Part shown: positions 13,713 through 20,478 of the stretch, in pieces | Layout: each line of letters starts with the position of its first letter | Position numbering within the stretch: the first letter of the stretch is position 1 | Source of the DNA: UBA4615 sp046046245 | Lineage (GTDB): Bacteria; Pseudomonadota; Gammaproteobacteria; Burkholderiales; Burkholderiaceae_E | Length of the DNA stretch: 24,594 bases | NCBI GenBank assembly: GCA_046046245.1 | Contig: JBJOKE010000044.1 | Span: forward strand, 1-24,594 | Direction: 5' to 3' | Notes under the pieces: generated by a model | Told to the model about the DNA's origin: nothing | Database searches by the model: none | What the model saw: only the letters and a program-made list of their open reading frames with translations | Position numbers and translations under genes: made by a program

Positions 13713-15216
13713 ACCCTTCCTCGACCAGCTCGGCCGCGCGCAGCACCGCGCGCGCCTTGACCTCGGTCTCCTGGAACTCGGCCTCGGGCACCGAGTCGTG
13801 GACGACGCCCGCCGCGGCCTGCACGTTCAGCGTGCCGTCCTTCAGCACGCCGGTGCGGATCGCGATCGCGACATCCATCTCGCCCGACCACGACAGGTAG
13901 CCGCAGGCGCCGCCGTAGATGCCGCGCTTGACCGGCTCGAGCTCGTCGATGATCTCCATCGCGCGGACCTTCGGCGCGCCGGTCAGCGTGCCCGCGGGGA
14001 AGGTCGCGCGCAGCACGTCGATCGCGTCGAGCCCGGGCACGAGCATCCCCTCGACGTTCGAGACGATGTGCTGCACGTGCGAATACTTCTCGATGACCAT
14101 CCGGTCGGTGACCTTCACCGTGCCGACCTGCGCGATGCGGCCGATGTCGTTGCGCGCGAGGTCGATCAGCATCAGGTGCTCGGCGCGCTCCTTCGGGTCG
14201 GCGAGCAGCTCGGCGGCGAGCGCGTCGTCCTGCGCGGGCGTGAGGCCGCGCTTGCGCGTGCCCGCGATCGGGCGGATGGTGACCTTCGTGCCCTGCGTCG
14301 ACACGCGGCCCTCGGCGTCGGTGGCCTCGACGGCCTCCTGGCGAACGAGGATCTCGGGCGACGCGCCGATCACCTGGAAGCCGCCGAAGTCGTAGTAGTA
14401 CATGTAGGGCGACGGGTTGATCGAGCGCAGCGCGCGATAGAGCGACAGCGGCGCGTGCGCGAAGGGCTTGCGCAGGCACTGTCCGATCTGCACCTGCATC
14501 ACGTCGCCGGCGGCGATGTAGTCCTTCGCGCGCGCGACCGCGGCGAGGTAGTCCGCGTGTGCGAACTCGCGCCGGATCTCGCCCTCGGGCAGTGCCGCGT
14601 CCTCGGGCTCGACCGCGGGCTGCGCGAGGCGGGCCTGCAGCTCGCGCAGCCGGCGCCTGGCGCGCGCATAGGCGTCGGGCTGCGACGGGTCGGCGTAGAC
14701 CAGCAGGTAGAGCTTGCCGCGCAGGTTGTCGACGATCGCGAGCTCGTCGACCAGCAGCATCAGCACATCGGGCGTGCCGATCGGATCGGGCTTGGTCGAG
14801 GGGCCGAGCCTGGGCTCGATCCAGCGGACCACGTCGTAGGCGAAGTAGCCGGCGAGACCCCCCGGGAAGCGCGGCAGGCCCGGCCGCAGCGCGACCTTGA
14901 AGCGGCGGTGGTAGGCGCGGACGAATTCGAGCGGGTCGCCCGCGTGACGCTCGATGACCTCGCCGTCACGGACCACCTCGATCGCGTCGCCGCTCGCGCG
15001 CAGCAGCGTGCGCGCCGGCAGCCCGATGAACGAGTAGCGGCCGAACCGCTCGCCGCCCACGACGGACTCCAGCAGGAAGCTGTTCGCGCGCCGGGCGCGG
15101 TCGATCAGCTTCACGTACAGCGACAGCGGCGTGTCCAGGTCCGCGAGGCACTCCGCGAGCAGCGGGATGCGGTTGTAGCCCTGGGCGGCGAGGGCCCGGA
15201 ATTCGATCTCGGTCAT
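13696..15216 (-). CDS. trpE: TrpE, anthranilate synthase component I
   Basis: Enzyme of 506 residues that makes anthranilate from chorismate using ammonia from TrpG. FLLESVVGGERFGRYSFIGL carries the LLES element of the feedback tryptophan site, so end-product inhibition is expected. Catalytic-domain motifs are PSPYMYYYDFGGFQVIGASP, IRPIAGTRKRG, HLMLIDLARNDIGRI, FPAGTLTGAPKVRAMEIIDE and YGGACGYLSWSGEMDVAIAI. The start is the ATG at 15216 (MTEIEFRALAAQGYNRIPLL), with GGAG eight bases upstream. A Trp-codon leader ORF lies upstream at 15332-15400, then gph and rpe in the same direction. trpG, its usual next neighbour, is 2.6 kb away. Confidence 0.96.
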   Translation of the reverse strand: MTEIEFRALAAQGYNRIPLLAECLADLDTPLSLYVKLIDRARRANSFLLESVVGGERFGRYSFIGLPARTLLRASGDAIEVVRDGEVIERHAGDPLEFVRAYHRRFKVALRPGLPRFPGGLAGYFAYDVVRWIEPRLGPSTKPDPIGTPDVLMLLVDELAIVDNLRGKLYLLVYADPSQPDAYARARRRLRELQARLAQPAVEPEDAALPEGEIRREFAHADYLAAVARAKDYIAAGDVMQVQIGQCLRKPFAHAPLSLYRALRSINPSPYMYYYDFGGFQVIGASPEILVRQEAVEATDAEGRVSTQGTKVTIRPIAGTRKRGLTPAQDDALAAELLADPKERAEHLMLIDLARNDIGRIAQVGTVKVTDRMVIEKYSHVQHIVSNVEGMLVPGLDAIDVLRATFPAGTLTGAPKVRAMEIIDELEPVKRGIYGGACGYLSWSGEMDVAIAIRTGVLKDGTLNVQAAAGVVHDSVPEAEFQETEVKARAVLRAAELVEEGFTREL

Positions 15217-15331
15217 GCTGGAGGCTCCGGAGGACCCGCGGGGCGGGATCCTTGGGGCCCGCGACACGGGCGCGGGCGGGAACGAGGTCACCGGCCGGGC
15301 GCGGGGCGCGCGGGCCGGGGCGGCGCGGCAC
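15217..15331 (-). promoter_or_regulatory. trpE leader RNA region
   Basis: These 115 bases lie between the second Trp-codon leader ORF and trpE. A seven-base-pair GCCCGCG/CGCGGGC hairpin with a seven-base loop occupies 15257-15277, and several other GC-rich foldbacks are possible. No U-tract is visible. If the leader ORF acts as an attenuator, the switch must be in this stretch. Confidence 0.3.
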
Positions 15332-15400
15332 TCAGGTCCGGCGCCGCCACAGGCAGGACCGCCAGGTCCTGACGAAGACGAACTCGTTCGGGCGGGGCAT
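15332..15400 (-). CDS. Trp-codon leader peptide upstream of trpE (candidate trpL)
   Basis: Short minus-strand ORF of 22 residues, beginning MPRPNEFVFVRTW and ending RSCLWRRRT. TGG codons stand at positions 13 and 18. The ORF ends 115 bases before trpE and begins 26 bases after the gph stop. Its SCLWR core is encoded by the same 14 bases (minus strand TCCTGCCTGTGGCG) as in the leader ORF before trpG. Unlike that one, no clear promoter lies just upstream, so it is probably transcribed from rpe-gph. The regulatory role is inferred. Confidence 0.55.
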   Translation of the reverse strand: MPRPNEFVFVRTWRSCLWRRRT

Positions 15401-15426
15401 GGGGGCTCGGGGCGCCTCGGGGCGGG

Positions 15427-16131
15427 CTACGAGCGGTCGCGGATCGGATCGATCCGCGCAGCCGCGTCGAGCAGCGAATCGACTATACCATCGACGTCCA
15501 GCGTGGCCACGTCGCGGCCCTCGTTGTAGCCGTAGGGCACCGCGAGCACCGCCATGCCCGCGGCCCGCGCGGCGAGCGCGTCGTTGACCGAGTCGCCGAT
15601 CGCGACGACCTCCGCGGGCTCGGCGCCGAGCACGCCCGCCGCGTGCAGCATCGGCAGCGGATCGGGCTTCTTCGCGGGCAGCGCATCGCCGCCCAGGATC
15701 AGCTCGAAGGCCTCGCGCATCCCGCAGCGCTCGAGCAGCGGGTCGGCGAAGGCCTGCGGCTTGTTGGTCACGCAGGCGAGCCGCAGGCCCATCGCGCGCA
15801 TCGCCGCGAGCCCCTCGTGCACGCCGCGGTAGGGCCGCGCGTGGCGGCCGTTCTCGAGCTCGTAGTGGCGCAGGAAGGCGGTGTGGCCGCGCGCGAACAG
15901 CGATGCGTCGACCCGCGCGTCGAGCCCGCCGCCGAGCGCGCGGTGCACCAGCACCTCGGCGCCCTTGCCGACGTAGGCGGCGACCGTGGCCTCGGGCAGC
16001 GCCGGACGGCCGAGATCGACGAGCATGCGGTTCACCGCCGCGGCGAGGTCGGCGGCGGTGTCGAGCAGCGTGCCGTCGAGGTCGATGACGACCGCGCGTG
16101 CCCGCAGCCGCGGCCTGCGGTCCGCGTTCAC
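15427..16131 (-). CDS. gph: Gph, phosphoglycolate phosphatase (HAD family)
   Basis: HAD-superfamily hydrolase of 234 residues, predicted to remove phosphate from 2-phosphoglycolate. All four HAD motifs are seen: VVIDLDGTLLDTAADL (nucleophile Asp), CVTNKPQAF, KKPDPLPM, and AIGDSVNDALAARAAGM. Start: GTG at 16131, which shares GTGA with the rpe stop codon, a four-base overlap typical of translational coupling. In many Burkholderiales gph sits between rpe and trpE, as here. A perfect eight-base-pair stem-loop (15438-15458) lies within its last codons. Confidence 0.92.
   Translation of the reverse strand: MNADRRPRLRARAVVIDLDGTLLDTAADLAAAVNRMLVDLGRPALPEATVAAYVGKGAEVLVHRALGGGLDARVDASLFARGHTAFLRHYELENGRHARPYRGVHEGLAAMRAMGLRLACVTNKPQAFADPLLERCGMREAFELILGGDALPAKKPDPLPMLHAAGVLGAEPAEVVAIGDSVNDALAARAAGMAVLAVPYGYNEGRDVATLDVDGIVDSLLDAAARIDPIRDRS
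15438..15458 (-). repeat. Inverted repeat at the 3' end of gph
   Basis: CGCGGATC (15438-15445) pairs with GATCCGCG (15451-15458) around GGATC. It lies inside the gph coding end, just upstream of the trpE leader ORF. It might influence readthrough from gph into trpE or be accidental. Confidence 0.3.
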
Positions 16132-16823
16132 CGCGCAGCCGCCGCGCCGGTCGCGGCCGCGTCGCGCAGCCGCGAGATCACGCCGCGGTAGCCGCCGTCC
16201 GCGTCGGGCGAACCGAACACCGCGGAGCCCGCGACGAAGGTGTCGGCGCCCGCCGCGGCGATCGCACCGATGTTGTCGACCTTCACGCCGCCGTCGATCT
16301 CGAGCCAGATCGGGCGGCCGCCGGCCGCGACGTGCGCGTCGATGCGGCGACGCACCTCGCGCAGCTTCGGCAGCGCCGAGTCGATGAAGCCCTGGCCGCC
16401 GAAGCCCGGATTGACCGACATCAGCAGCACCATGTCGAGCCGGTCCATCACGTGGTCGAGCCAGCCGACGGGCGAGGCCGGGTTCAGCACCAGGCCCGCC
16501 CTGCAGCCGGCGTCGCGGATCGCCTGCAGCGTGCGGTCGACGTGGCGCGAGGCCTCGGGGTGGAAGGTGATCAGGTCGGCGCCCGCCTTCGCGAACTCCA
16601 TCGCGAGCGCGTCGACCGGCTCGACCATCAGGTGGACGTCGATCGGGATCGTGACATGCGGCCGGATCGCCTTGCAGACCATCGGGCCGATGGTCAGGTT
16701 CGGCACGTAGTGGTTGTCCATCACGTCGACGTGGACGAGGTCGGCACCGCCCGCCTGCAGCGCGCGCACCTCCTCGCCGAGCCGGGCGAAGTCCGCCGAC
16801 AGGATGCTTGGAGCGATCCGCAT
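16128..16823 (-). CDS. rpe: Rpe, ribulose-phosphate 3-epimerase
   Basis: TIM-barrel metalloenzyme of 231 residues that interconverts ribulose-5-phosphate and xylulose-5-phosphate. Conserved segments are IAPSILSADFARLGEE, HVDVMDNHYVPNLTIGP, IDVHLMVEPVD, LLMSVNPGFGGQGFI and WLEIDGGVKVDNI, with metal-binding His and Asp residues in place. I take the ATG at 16823. A GTG at 16853 would add ten residues, and homologues sometimes have a few residues before RIAPSIL, so the true start is uncertain. The 3' end overlaps the start of gph by four bases. It is the first gene of rpe-gph-(leader)-trpE. Confidence 0.93.
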   Translation of the reverse strand: MRIAPSILSADFARLGEEVRALQAGGADLVHVDVMDNHYVPNLTIGPMVCKAIRPHVTIPIDVHLMVEPVDALAMEFAKAGADLITFHPEASRHVDRTLQAIRDAGCRAGLVLNPASPVGWLDHVMDRLDMVLLMSVNPGFGGQGFIDSALPKLREVRRRIDAHVAAGGRPIWLEIDGGVKVDNIGAIAAAGADTFVAGSAVFGSPDADGGYRGVISRLRDAAATGAAAAR

Positions 16824-16853
16824 GGTCTTGTCCGTGGGCCGGGGCCGATTCAC

Positions 16854-16869
16854 TAGAATCGGGATTGTA
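16854..16869. promoter_or_regulatory. Overlapping divergent -10 elements of rpe and apaG
   Basis: TAGAAT on the plus strand (16854-16859) would start apaG transcription near 16866. TACAAT on the minus strand (complement of 16864-16869) would start rpe near 16857. Each -10 lies over the other's start region, so the two promoters should compete. Neither has a good -35 at normal spacing. Confidence 0.35.
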
Positions 16870-16884
16870 CGGGGAGAGTTCGAC

Positions 16885-17268
16885 GTGGCTGGCGACAGGA
16901 AGTACGCGATCAGGATCTCGACGCAGAGCCGGTACCTGCCGGAGCAGTCGAATCCGGATCAGGGGGTCTATGCGTTCGCCTACACGGTGACGATCACCAA
17001 CGCGGGCGACGTGCCCTCGCAGCTGGTGAGCCGGCACTGGATCATCGAGGACGCGAACGGTCGCGCCAAGGAGGTCAAGGGCCTCGGCGTGGTCGGCCAC
17101 CAGCCGCTGCTGCGGCCCGGCCAGTCGTTCGAATACACCAGCGGCAGCCAGATCGACACGCCGTCGGGCCGCATGCACGGCAGCTACTTCTTCGTGGCCG
17201 AGGACGGCACGCGCTTCGACGCGACGATCGAGACCTTCGACCTGTCGATGCCGCGCACGCTGCACTGA
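16885..17268 (+). CDS. apaG: ApaG (Co2+/Mg2+ efflux-associated protein)
   Basis: Protein of 127 residues, a single ApaG (fibronectin-III-like) domain. YAFAYTVTITNAGDVPSQLVS, HWIIEDANGRAKEVKGLGVV, GHQPLLRPGQSFEYTSG and MHGSYFFVAEDGTRFDATIE are the family's conserved blocks. ApaG has been linked to divalent-cation resistance in enterobacteria; the biochemical role is unresolved. Start: GTG at 16885, with GGGGAGAG (16871-16878) six bases upstream; the longer upstream frame is antisense to rpe. It diverges from rpe, and mltA follows. Confidence 0.93.
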   Translation: MAGDRKYAIRISTQSRYLPEQSNPDQGVYAFAYTVTITNAGDVPSQLVSRHWIIEDANGRAKEVKGLGVVGHQPLLRPGQSFEYTSGSQIDTPSGRMHGSYFFVAEDGTRFDATIETFDLSMPRTLH

Positions 17269-17317
17269 GACGTCGCGACCGACGCCCTCACGGTCGCTTC
17301 ACGACGGCACGGCATCC

Positions 17318-17323
17318 TAGAAT
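17318..17323 (+). promoter_or_regulatory. Possible -10 for mltA
   Basis: TAGAAT matches five of six bases of the -10 consensus, and its context CTAGAATCG repeats the one before apaG. No convincing -35 is seen. A transcript from here would run antisense through the 27-codon ORF before reaching mltA. Confidence 0.3.
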
Positions 17324-17329
17324 CGCGGT

Positions 17330-17348
17330 CGCGGCGCACGGCGCCGCG
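17330..17348 (-). terminator. Hairpin after the 27-residue membrane ORF
   Basis: CGCGGCGC (17330-17337) pairs with GCGCCGCG (17341-17348) around ACG. On the minus strand it begins six bases past the stop codon of the small membrane ORF. No T-tract is present, so activity is uncertain. Confidence 0.35.
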
Positions 17349-17354
17349 CCGGAC

Positions 17355-17438
17355 TCACTTCTTCCCGCGCATCGTCCACCAGACGATCAGCAGCACGAGG
17401 CTGACGGCGACGCCCGCCTCCAGGTAGATCACCCACAT
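17355..17438 (-). CDS. Putative 27-residue single-span membrane protein
   Basis: A minus-strand ORF encodes a peptide starting MWVIYLEAGVAV, continuing SLVLLIVWWTM and ending RGKK. It has one hydrophobic span (about residues 3-22) with a basic C-terminal end, the layout of real small membrane proteins. AGGAA lies seven bases before the ATG, and a strong hairpin follows its stop. Its start codon overlaps the mltA start codon on the opposite strand: both use the same CATG (17436-17439). I have a vague recollection of similar short proteins in Burkholderiales but cannot confirm it here. The function is unknown. Confidence 0.5.
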   Translation of the reverse strand: MWVIYLEAGVAVSLVLLIVWWTMRGKK

Positions 17439-18702
17439 GACACGGTTCCTCACGCGACGGGCGATCATAGCCTGCGCGATCGCGCTGGCTGCCGGATGCG
17501 CGTCCGCGCCGACGCCTTCTCCGACGCCGCGCCCCCGGCCCGCGCCACCGCCCGCCTCCGGTGCGCCGGCCCCGGCGCCGCTGCCGCCGCAGGCCGATCC
17601 GAGCCTGCCGCCGCTGCGGCCGGTCGAACCCGCGTCGCTGCCCGGCTTCGCCGCCGATCCGCTCGACGGGCTGGGCGCGGCCATCGTCCGCCAGTGCGCG
17701 ATGCGCACGCCGCCGCAGCCGTGGCCCCAGCTGTGCGCCGAGTTCGCGGCGCTGCCGCGCCCCGCGCCGGACGCGATGCCGCGTGCCGAGGCGCTGCGCG
17801 GCTGGCTCGCGTCGCGCTTCGACGCCTGGCCGCTGCGCGACGCGCGCGGCGGCTTCGACGGCCTGATCACCGGTTACTACGAGCCGCTGCTCACCGGCAC
17901 GCGGCGACGCGAGCACGCGCGCCAGACGCCGCTCTACGCGAAGCCGGCCGACCTGCTGATGATCGACCTCGCCCAGGTCGAGCCGCGGCTCGCGGGGATG
18001 CGGCTGCGCGGTCGCGTGCAGGGCGGCCGCGTCGTGCCCTACCACTCCCGCGCCGAGATCGAGACCGCGGCGCCGCTCGCCGGCAGCGAGCTGCTCTGGG
18101 TCGACGACCCGGTCGATGCGTTCTTCCTCGAGATCCAGGGCTCGGGCCGCGTGAAGCTGCGCGACGGCAGCATCGTCCGCGTGGGCTACGCGGACCAGAA
18201 CGGGCATCCGTACCGCGCGATCGGTCGCGCCCTGGTCGATCGCGGCGCGCTGCGCGCCGACGAGGTCAGCGCGCCGACGATCCGACGCTGGCTGCGCGAG
18301 CACCCGCGCGAGGCCGCCGAGGTGATGCGCACGAATCCGAGCGTCGTGTTCTTCCGCGAGCTGTCCGCGCCGCCGCCGGCGCCGCCGGGCGAACCCGAGG
18401 CCGGCCCGCCCGGCTCGCTCGGCGTGCCGCTCACCGCGCAGCGCTCGCTCGCCGTCGACCGCTCGGTGGTGCCGCTCGCGACGCTGGTCTGGCTCGACAC
18501 CGTGCACCCGGTCGACGGCCGCCCGATCCAGCGCGCGATGGCCGCTCAGGACACCGGCGGCGCGATCGCCGGCAGCATCCGCGCCGACTTCTTCTGGGGC
18601 TTCGGATCCGAGGCCGAGCGCGCGGCCGGCGAGATGCGCCACCGCGGCCGCATGTGGATGCTGTGGCCGCGCGGCGAGCTGCCGCCTACCGTTCCCCGGT
18701 GA
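17437..18702 (+). CDS. mltA: MltA, membrane-bound lytic murein transglycosylase A
   Basis: Lipoprotein of 421 residues that cleaves peptidoglycan glycan strands to 1,6-anhydro products at the inner face of the outer membrane. Signal peptide with lipobox LAAGC (C21), then a Pro/Ala-rich linker. MltA domain motifs: DGLITGYYEPLLTGT, ETAAPLAGSELLWVDDPVDA, FFLEIQGSGRVKL and GYADQNGHPYRAIGR. The C-terminal 3D domain has LVWLDTVHPVDG and AAQDTGGAIAGSIRADFFWG, with D372 the expected catalytic aspartate. The start is an ATG at 17437; only a weak AGG precedes it. The last 17 bases overlap the convergent hydratase gene. Confidence 0.94.
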   Translation: MTRFLTRRAIIACAIALAAGCASAPTPSPTPRPRPAPPPASGAPAPAPLPPQADPSLPPLRPVEPASLPGFAADPLDGLGAAIVRQCAMRTPPQPWPQLCAEFAALPRPAPDAMPRAEALRGWLASRFDAWPLRDARGGFDGLITGYYEPLLTGTRRREHARQTPLYAKPADLLMIDLAQVEPRLAGMRLRGRVQGGRVVPYHSRAEIETAAPLAGSELLWVDDPVDAFFLEIQGSGRVKLRDGSIVRVGYADQNGHPYRAIGRALVDRGALRADEVSAPTIRRWLREHPREAAEVMRTNPSVVFFRELSAPPPAPPGEPEAGPPGSLGVPLTAQRSLAVDRSVVPLATLVWLDTVHPVDGRPIQRAMAAQDTGGAIAGSIRADFFWGFGSEAERAAGEMRHRGRMWMLWPRGELPPTVPR

Positions 18703-19498
18703 TCCGCAGCCGGCCGGCGTTCATCTCGGCCATCAGCGCGATCGAGTCGGCGTCGGTCATCAGGTCGCAGAACAGCGTGCGCTCGACGGCCAGTCCGTCG
18801 GCGAGCCCCTGCGACGCGGCCGCGCGCACCAGCCGCTTCACGTGCGAGACCGCGCGCGGGGGGCGTGCCGCGAGCTCGCGGGCGAGCGCGAGCGCATGGG
18901 CGCGGACCGGCGCGTCGACCACCTCGTCGACCAGGCCGAGCTGCGCGGCCCGCTGCGGCGACCAGGTGCGCCCGAGCAGCAGCGAGCGCATCGCGACGCC
19001 GGGTCCGACGAGTCGCGTCAGCCGCTGGGTGCCGCCCGCGCCGGGCAGCAGCCCGATGTTCACCTCGGGCAGGCCGATCGGATAGTCGCCGGCCTGCGCG
19101 AGCCGCAGGTCGCAGGCGAGCGCGAGCTCGAAGCCGCCGCCCATCGCGACGCCGTCGATCGCCGCGACGAAGGGCCGCGCGTTCTCCTCGATCCGCCGCA
19201 GGCAGCGCAGGTACGGCGACTCCGGCACCGGCCGGTCGGTCGAGAAGCGCAGCCCGCGCGCGGCGAGCGCGCGGCCGCGGGCCTCGAGCGTGCGCACGTC
19301 GTAGTGCCGCACGAAGACGCCCTGCCCGGTGCCGGTGATCACCACCGCCCGGATCGCGGGGTCGGCGTCGATCGCATCGAGCGCGGCGCCGAGCTCGGCC
19401 TCGCTCGCGTCGTCGAGGCAGCCGCCCGCGTCGTTCACCATCACCAGCACCGCGATATGCTCGCCGTCGTGCTCCAGCCGGACCCGTTCGCCATGCAT
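18686..19498 (-). CDS. Enoyl-CoA hydratase/isomerase family protein
   Basis: Crotonase-fold protein of 270 residues. Glutamates corresponding to both hydratase acids are present: E124 in GGGFELALACD and E145 in LPEVNIGLLPGAGGTQRL, although their spacing is one residue longer than in the classical enzyme. The oxyanion-hole region is GVFVRHYDVRTLE rather than the usual AFAAGADI, so substrate and activity are uncertain. The start is an ATG at 19498; the frame continues far upstream as a shadow of the divergent gene. The first six bases overlap the first six of the divergent nitronate-monooxygenase-like gene, in the palindrome ATGCAT. It converges on mltA with a 17-base overlap. Confidence 0.85.
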   Translation of the reverse strand: MHGERVRLEHDGEHIAVLVMVNDAGGCLDDASEAELGAALDAIDADPAIRAVVITGTGQGVFVRHYDVRTLEARGRALAARGLRFSTDRPVPESPYLRCLRRIEENARPFVAAIDGVAMGGGFELALACDLRLAQAGDYPIGLPEVNIGLLPGAGGTQRLTRLVGPGVAMRSLLLGRTWSPQRAAQLGLVDEVVDAPVRAHALALARELAARPPRAVSHVKRLVRAAASQGLADGLAVERTLFCDLMTDADSIALMAEMNAGRLRITGER

Positions 19499-20407
19499 CC
19501 CCTGCTCTCCCGTCTGACGGTGCCGCTGGTGGCGGCGCCGATGTTCCGCGTCTCGTCGCCCGAGCTCGTGGTCGCCGCGGCCCGTGCCGGCATCGTCGGC
19601 GCGTTCCCCACGCTCAACGCACGCGAGCCCGACCCGCTCGAGGCCTGGCTCGAGCGGATCCTGCGCGACTGCGAGGGCGAGCCGGGCCTGCCGGCGGCGA
19701 ACCTCATTCTGCACAAGTCGAACCCGCGGCGCGATGCGGATCTCGCCGCCGTGCTGCGCCACCGCGTGCCGGTGGTGATCGCGTCGGTGGGCGCCCCCGA
19801 CGAGGTGGTGGCGCCGGTGCACGGCTACGGCGGCGTCGTGTTCGCGGACGTGGCGACCGTGCGCCACGCGCGACGCGCCGTCCAGGCCGGCGTCGACGGG
19901 CTGGTGCTGCTGACCGCGGGCGCGGGCGGCAACACCGGCTGGCTGAATCCCTTCGCGTTCGTGGCCGAGGTGCGGCGCTTCTTCGACGGTCCGCTGGCCG
20001 TCGCAGGCGCGATCACCGACGGTCGGCAGCTGCACGCGCTGCAGGTCGCGGGCGCGGACCTCGGCTACGTCGGCACGCCCTTCGTCGCCACCGTGGAGAG
20101 CCGCGCCGACGACGCGTACAAGGCGGGGATCGTCGCCGCGGGCACCGACGACATCGTGGTCACCGACGCCGTGACCGGGATCCCTGCGAGCTTCGTTCGG
20201 CCGCGGCTTCGCGAGCTCGGGCTGATCGACGAGCGCGACCGGCCGGCGGCGAGGCCGGCGACCGACGTGAGCGGATGGGGCGGCGGCGCGTGGAGCGCAG
20301 GACAGGGCGCGGGCGGCGTGGCGGACGTGTGCACGACGGCCGAGCGCGTGGCGCGCTTCCGGGCGCAGTACGAGGCGAGCCTCGCGGCCGCGGGTCGTCG
20401 GGGCTGA
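19493..20407 (+). CDS. Nitronate monooxygenase-like FMN protein
   Basis: Protein of 304 residues of the NMO/2-nitropropane dioxygenase-like TIM-barrel family. VPLVAAPMFRVSSPELVVAA is the conserved first strand and FMN site. VDGLVLLTAGAGGNTGW and VAGAITDGRQLHALQVAGAD carry the phosphate-binding glycines. In characterised class I enzymes the first of these loops contains a catalytic His (GGHRG); here the position is Asn (GGNTG), so nitronate oxidation should not be assumed. Start: ATG at 19493; an in-frame ATG at 19457 would add 12 residues and overlap the divergent gene more. It may be co-regulated with the divergent hydratase. Confidence 0.8.
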   Translation: MHPLLSRLTVPLVAAPMFRVSSPELVVAAARAGIVGAFPTLNAREPDPLEAWLERILRDCEGEPGLPAANLILHKSNPRRDADLAAVLRHRVPVVIASVGAPDEVVAPVHGYGGVVFADVATVRHARRAVQAGVDGLVLLTAGAGGNTGWLNPFAFVAEVRRFFDGPLAVAGAITDGRQLHALQVAGADLGYVGTPFVATVESRADDAYKAGIVAAGTDDIVVTDAVTGIPASFVRPRLRELGLIDERDRPAARPATDVSGWGGGAWSAGQGAGGVADVCTTAERVARFRAQYEASLAAAGRRG

Positions 20408-20478
20408 GTGCGGACGGCGCGCCGAGACCGGCGCCGCGCGCACCGCTCGGCGCCGCTGACACCCGCCGCGGACCGGCC
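20408..20478. other. Convergent intergenic gap
   Basis: Only 71 bases separate the nitronate-monooxygenase-like gene and the dsbC-like gene. An imperfect GC-rich dyad (about 20417-20455, CGGCG..CCGAG with CTCGGCGCCG) could fold in either transcript. No T-tract is seen. Confidence 0.25.

Noticed and set aside
15427..17265. 612-codon minus-strand frame suggesting a gph fusion
   Set aside because: The N-terminal part is an out-of-frame reading of rpe and an antisense reading of apaG; gph begins at the GTG overlapping the rpe stop.
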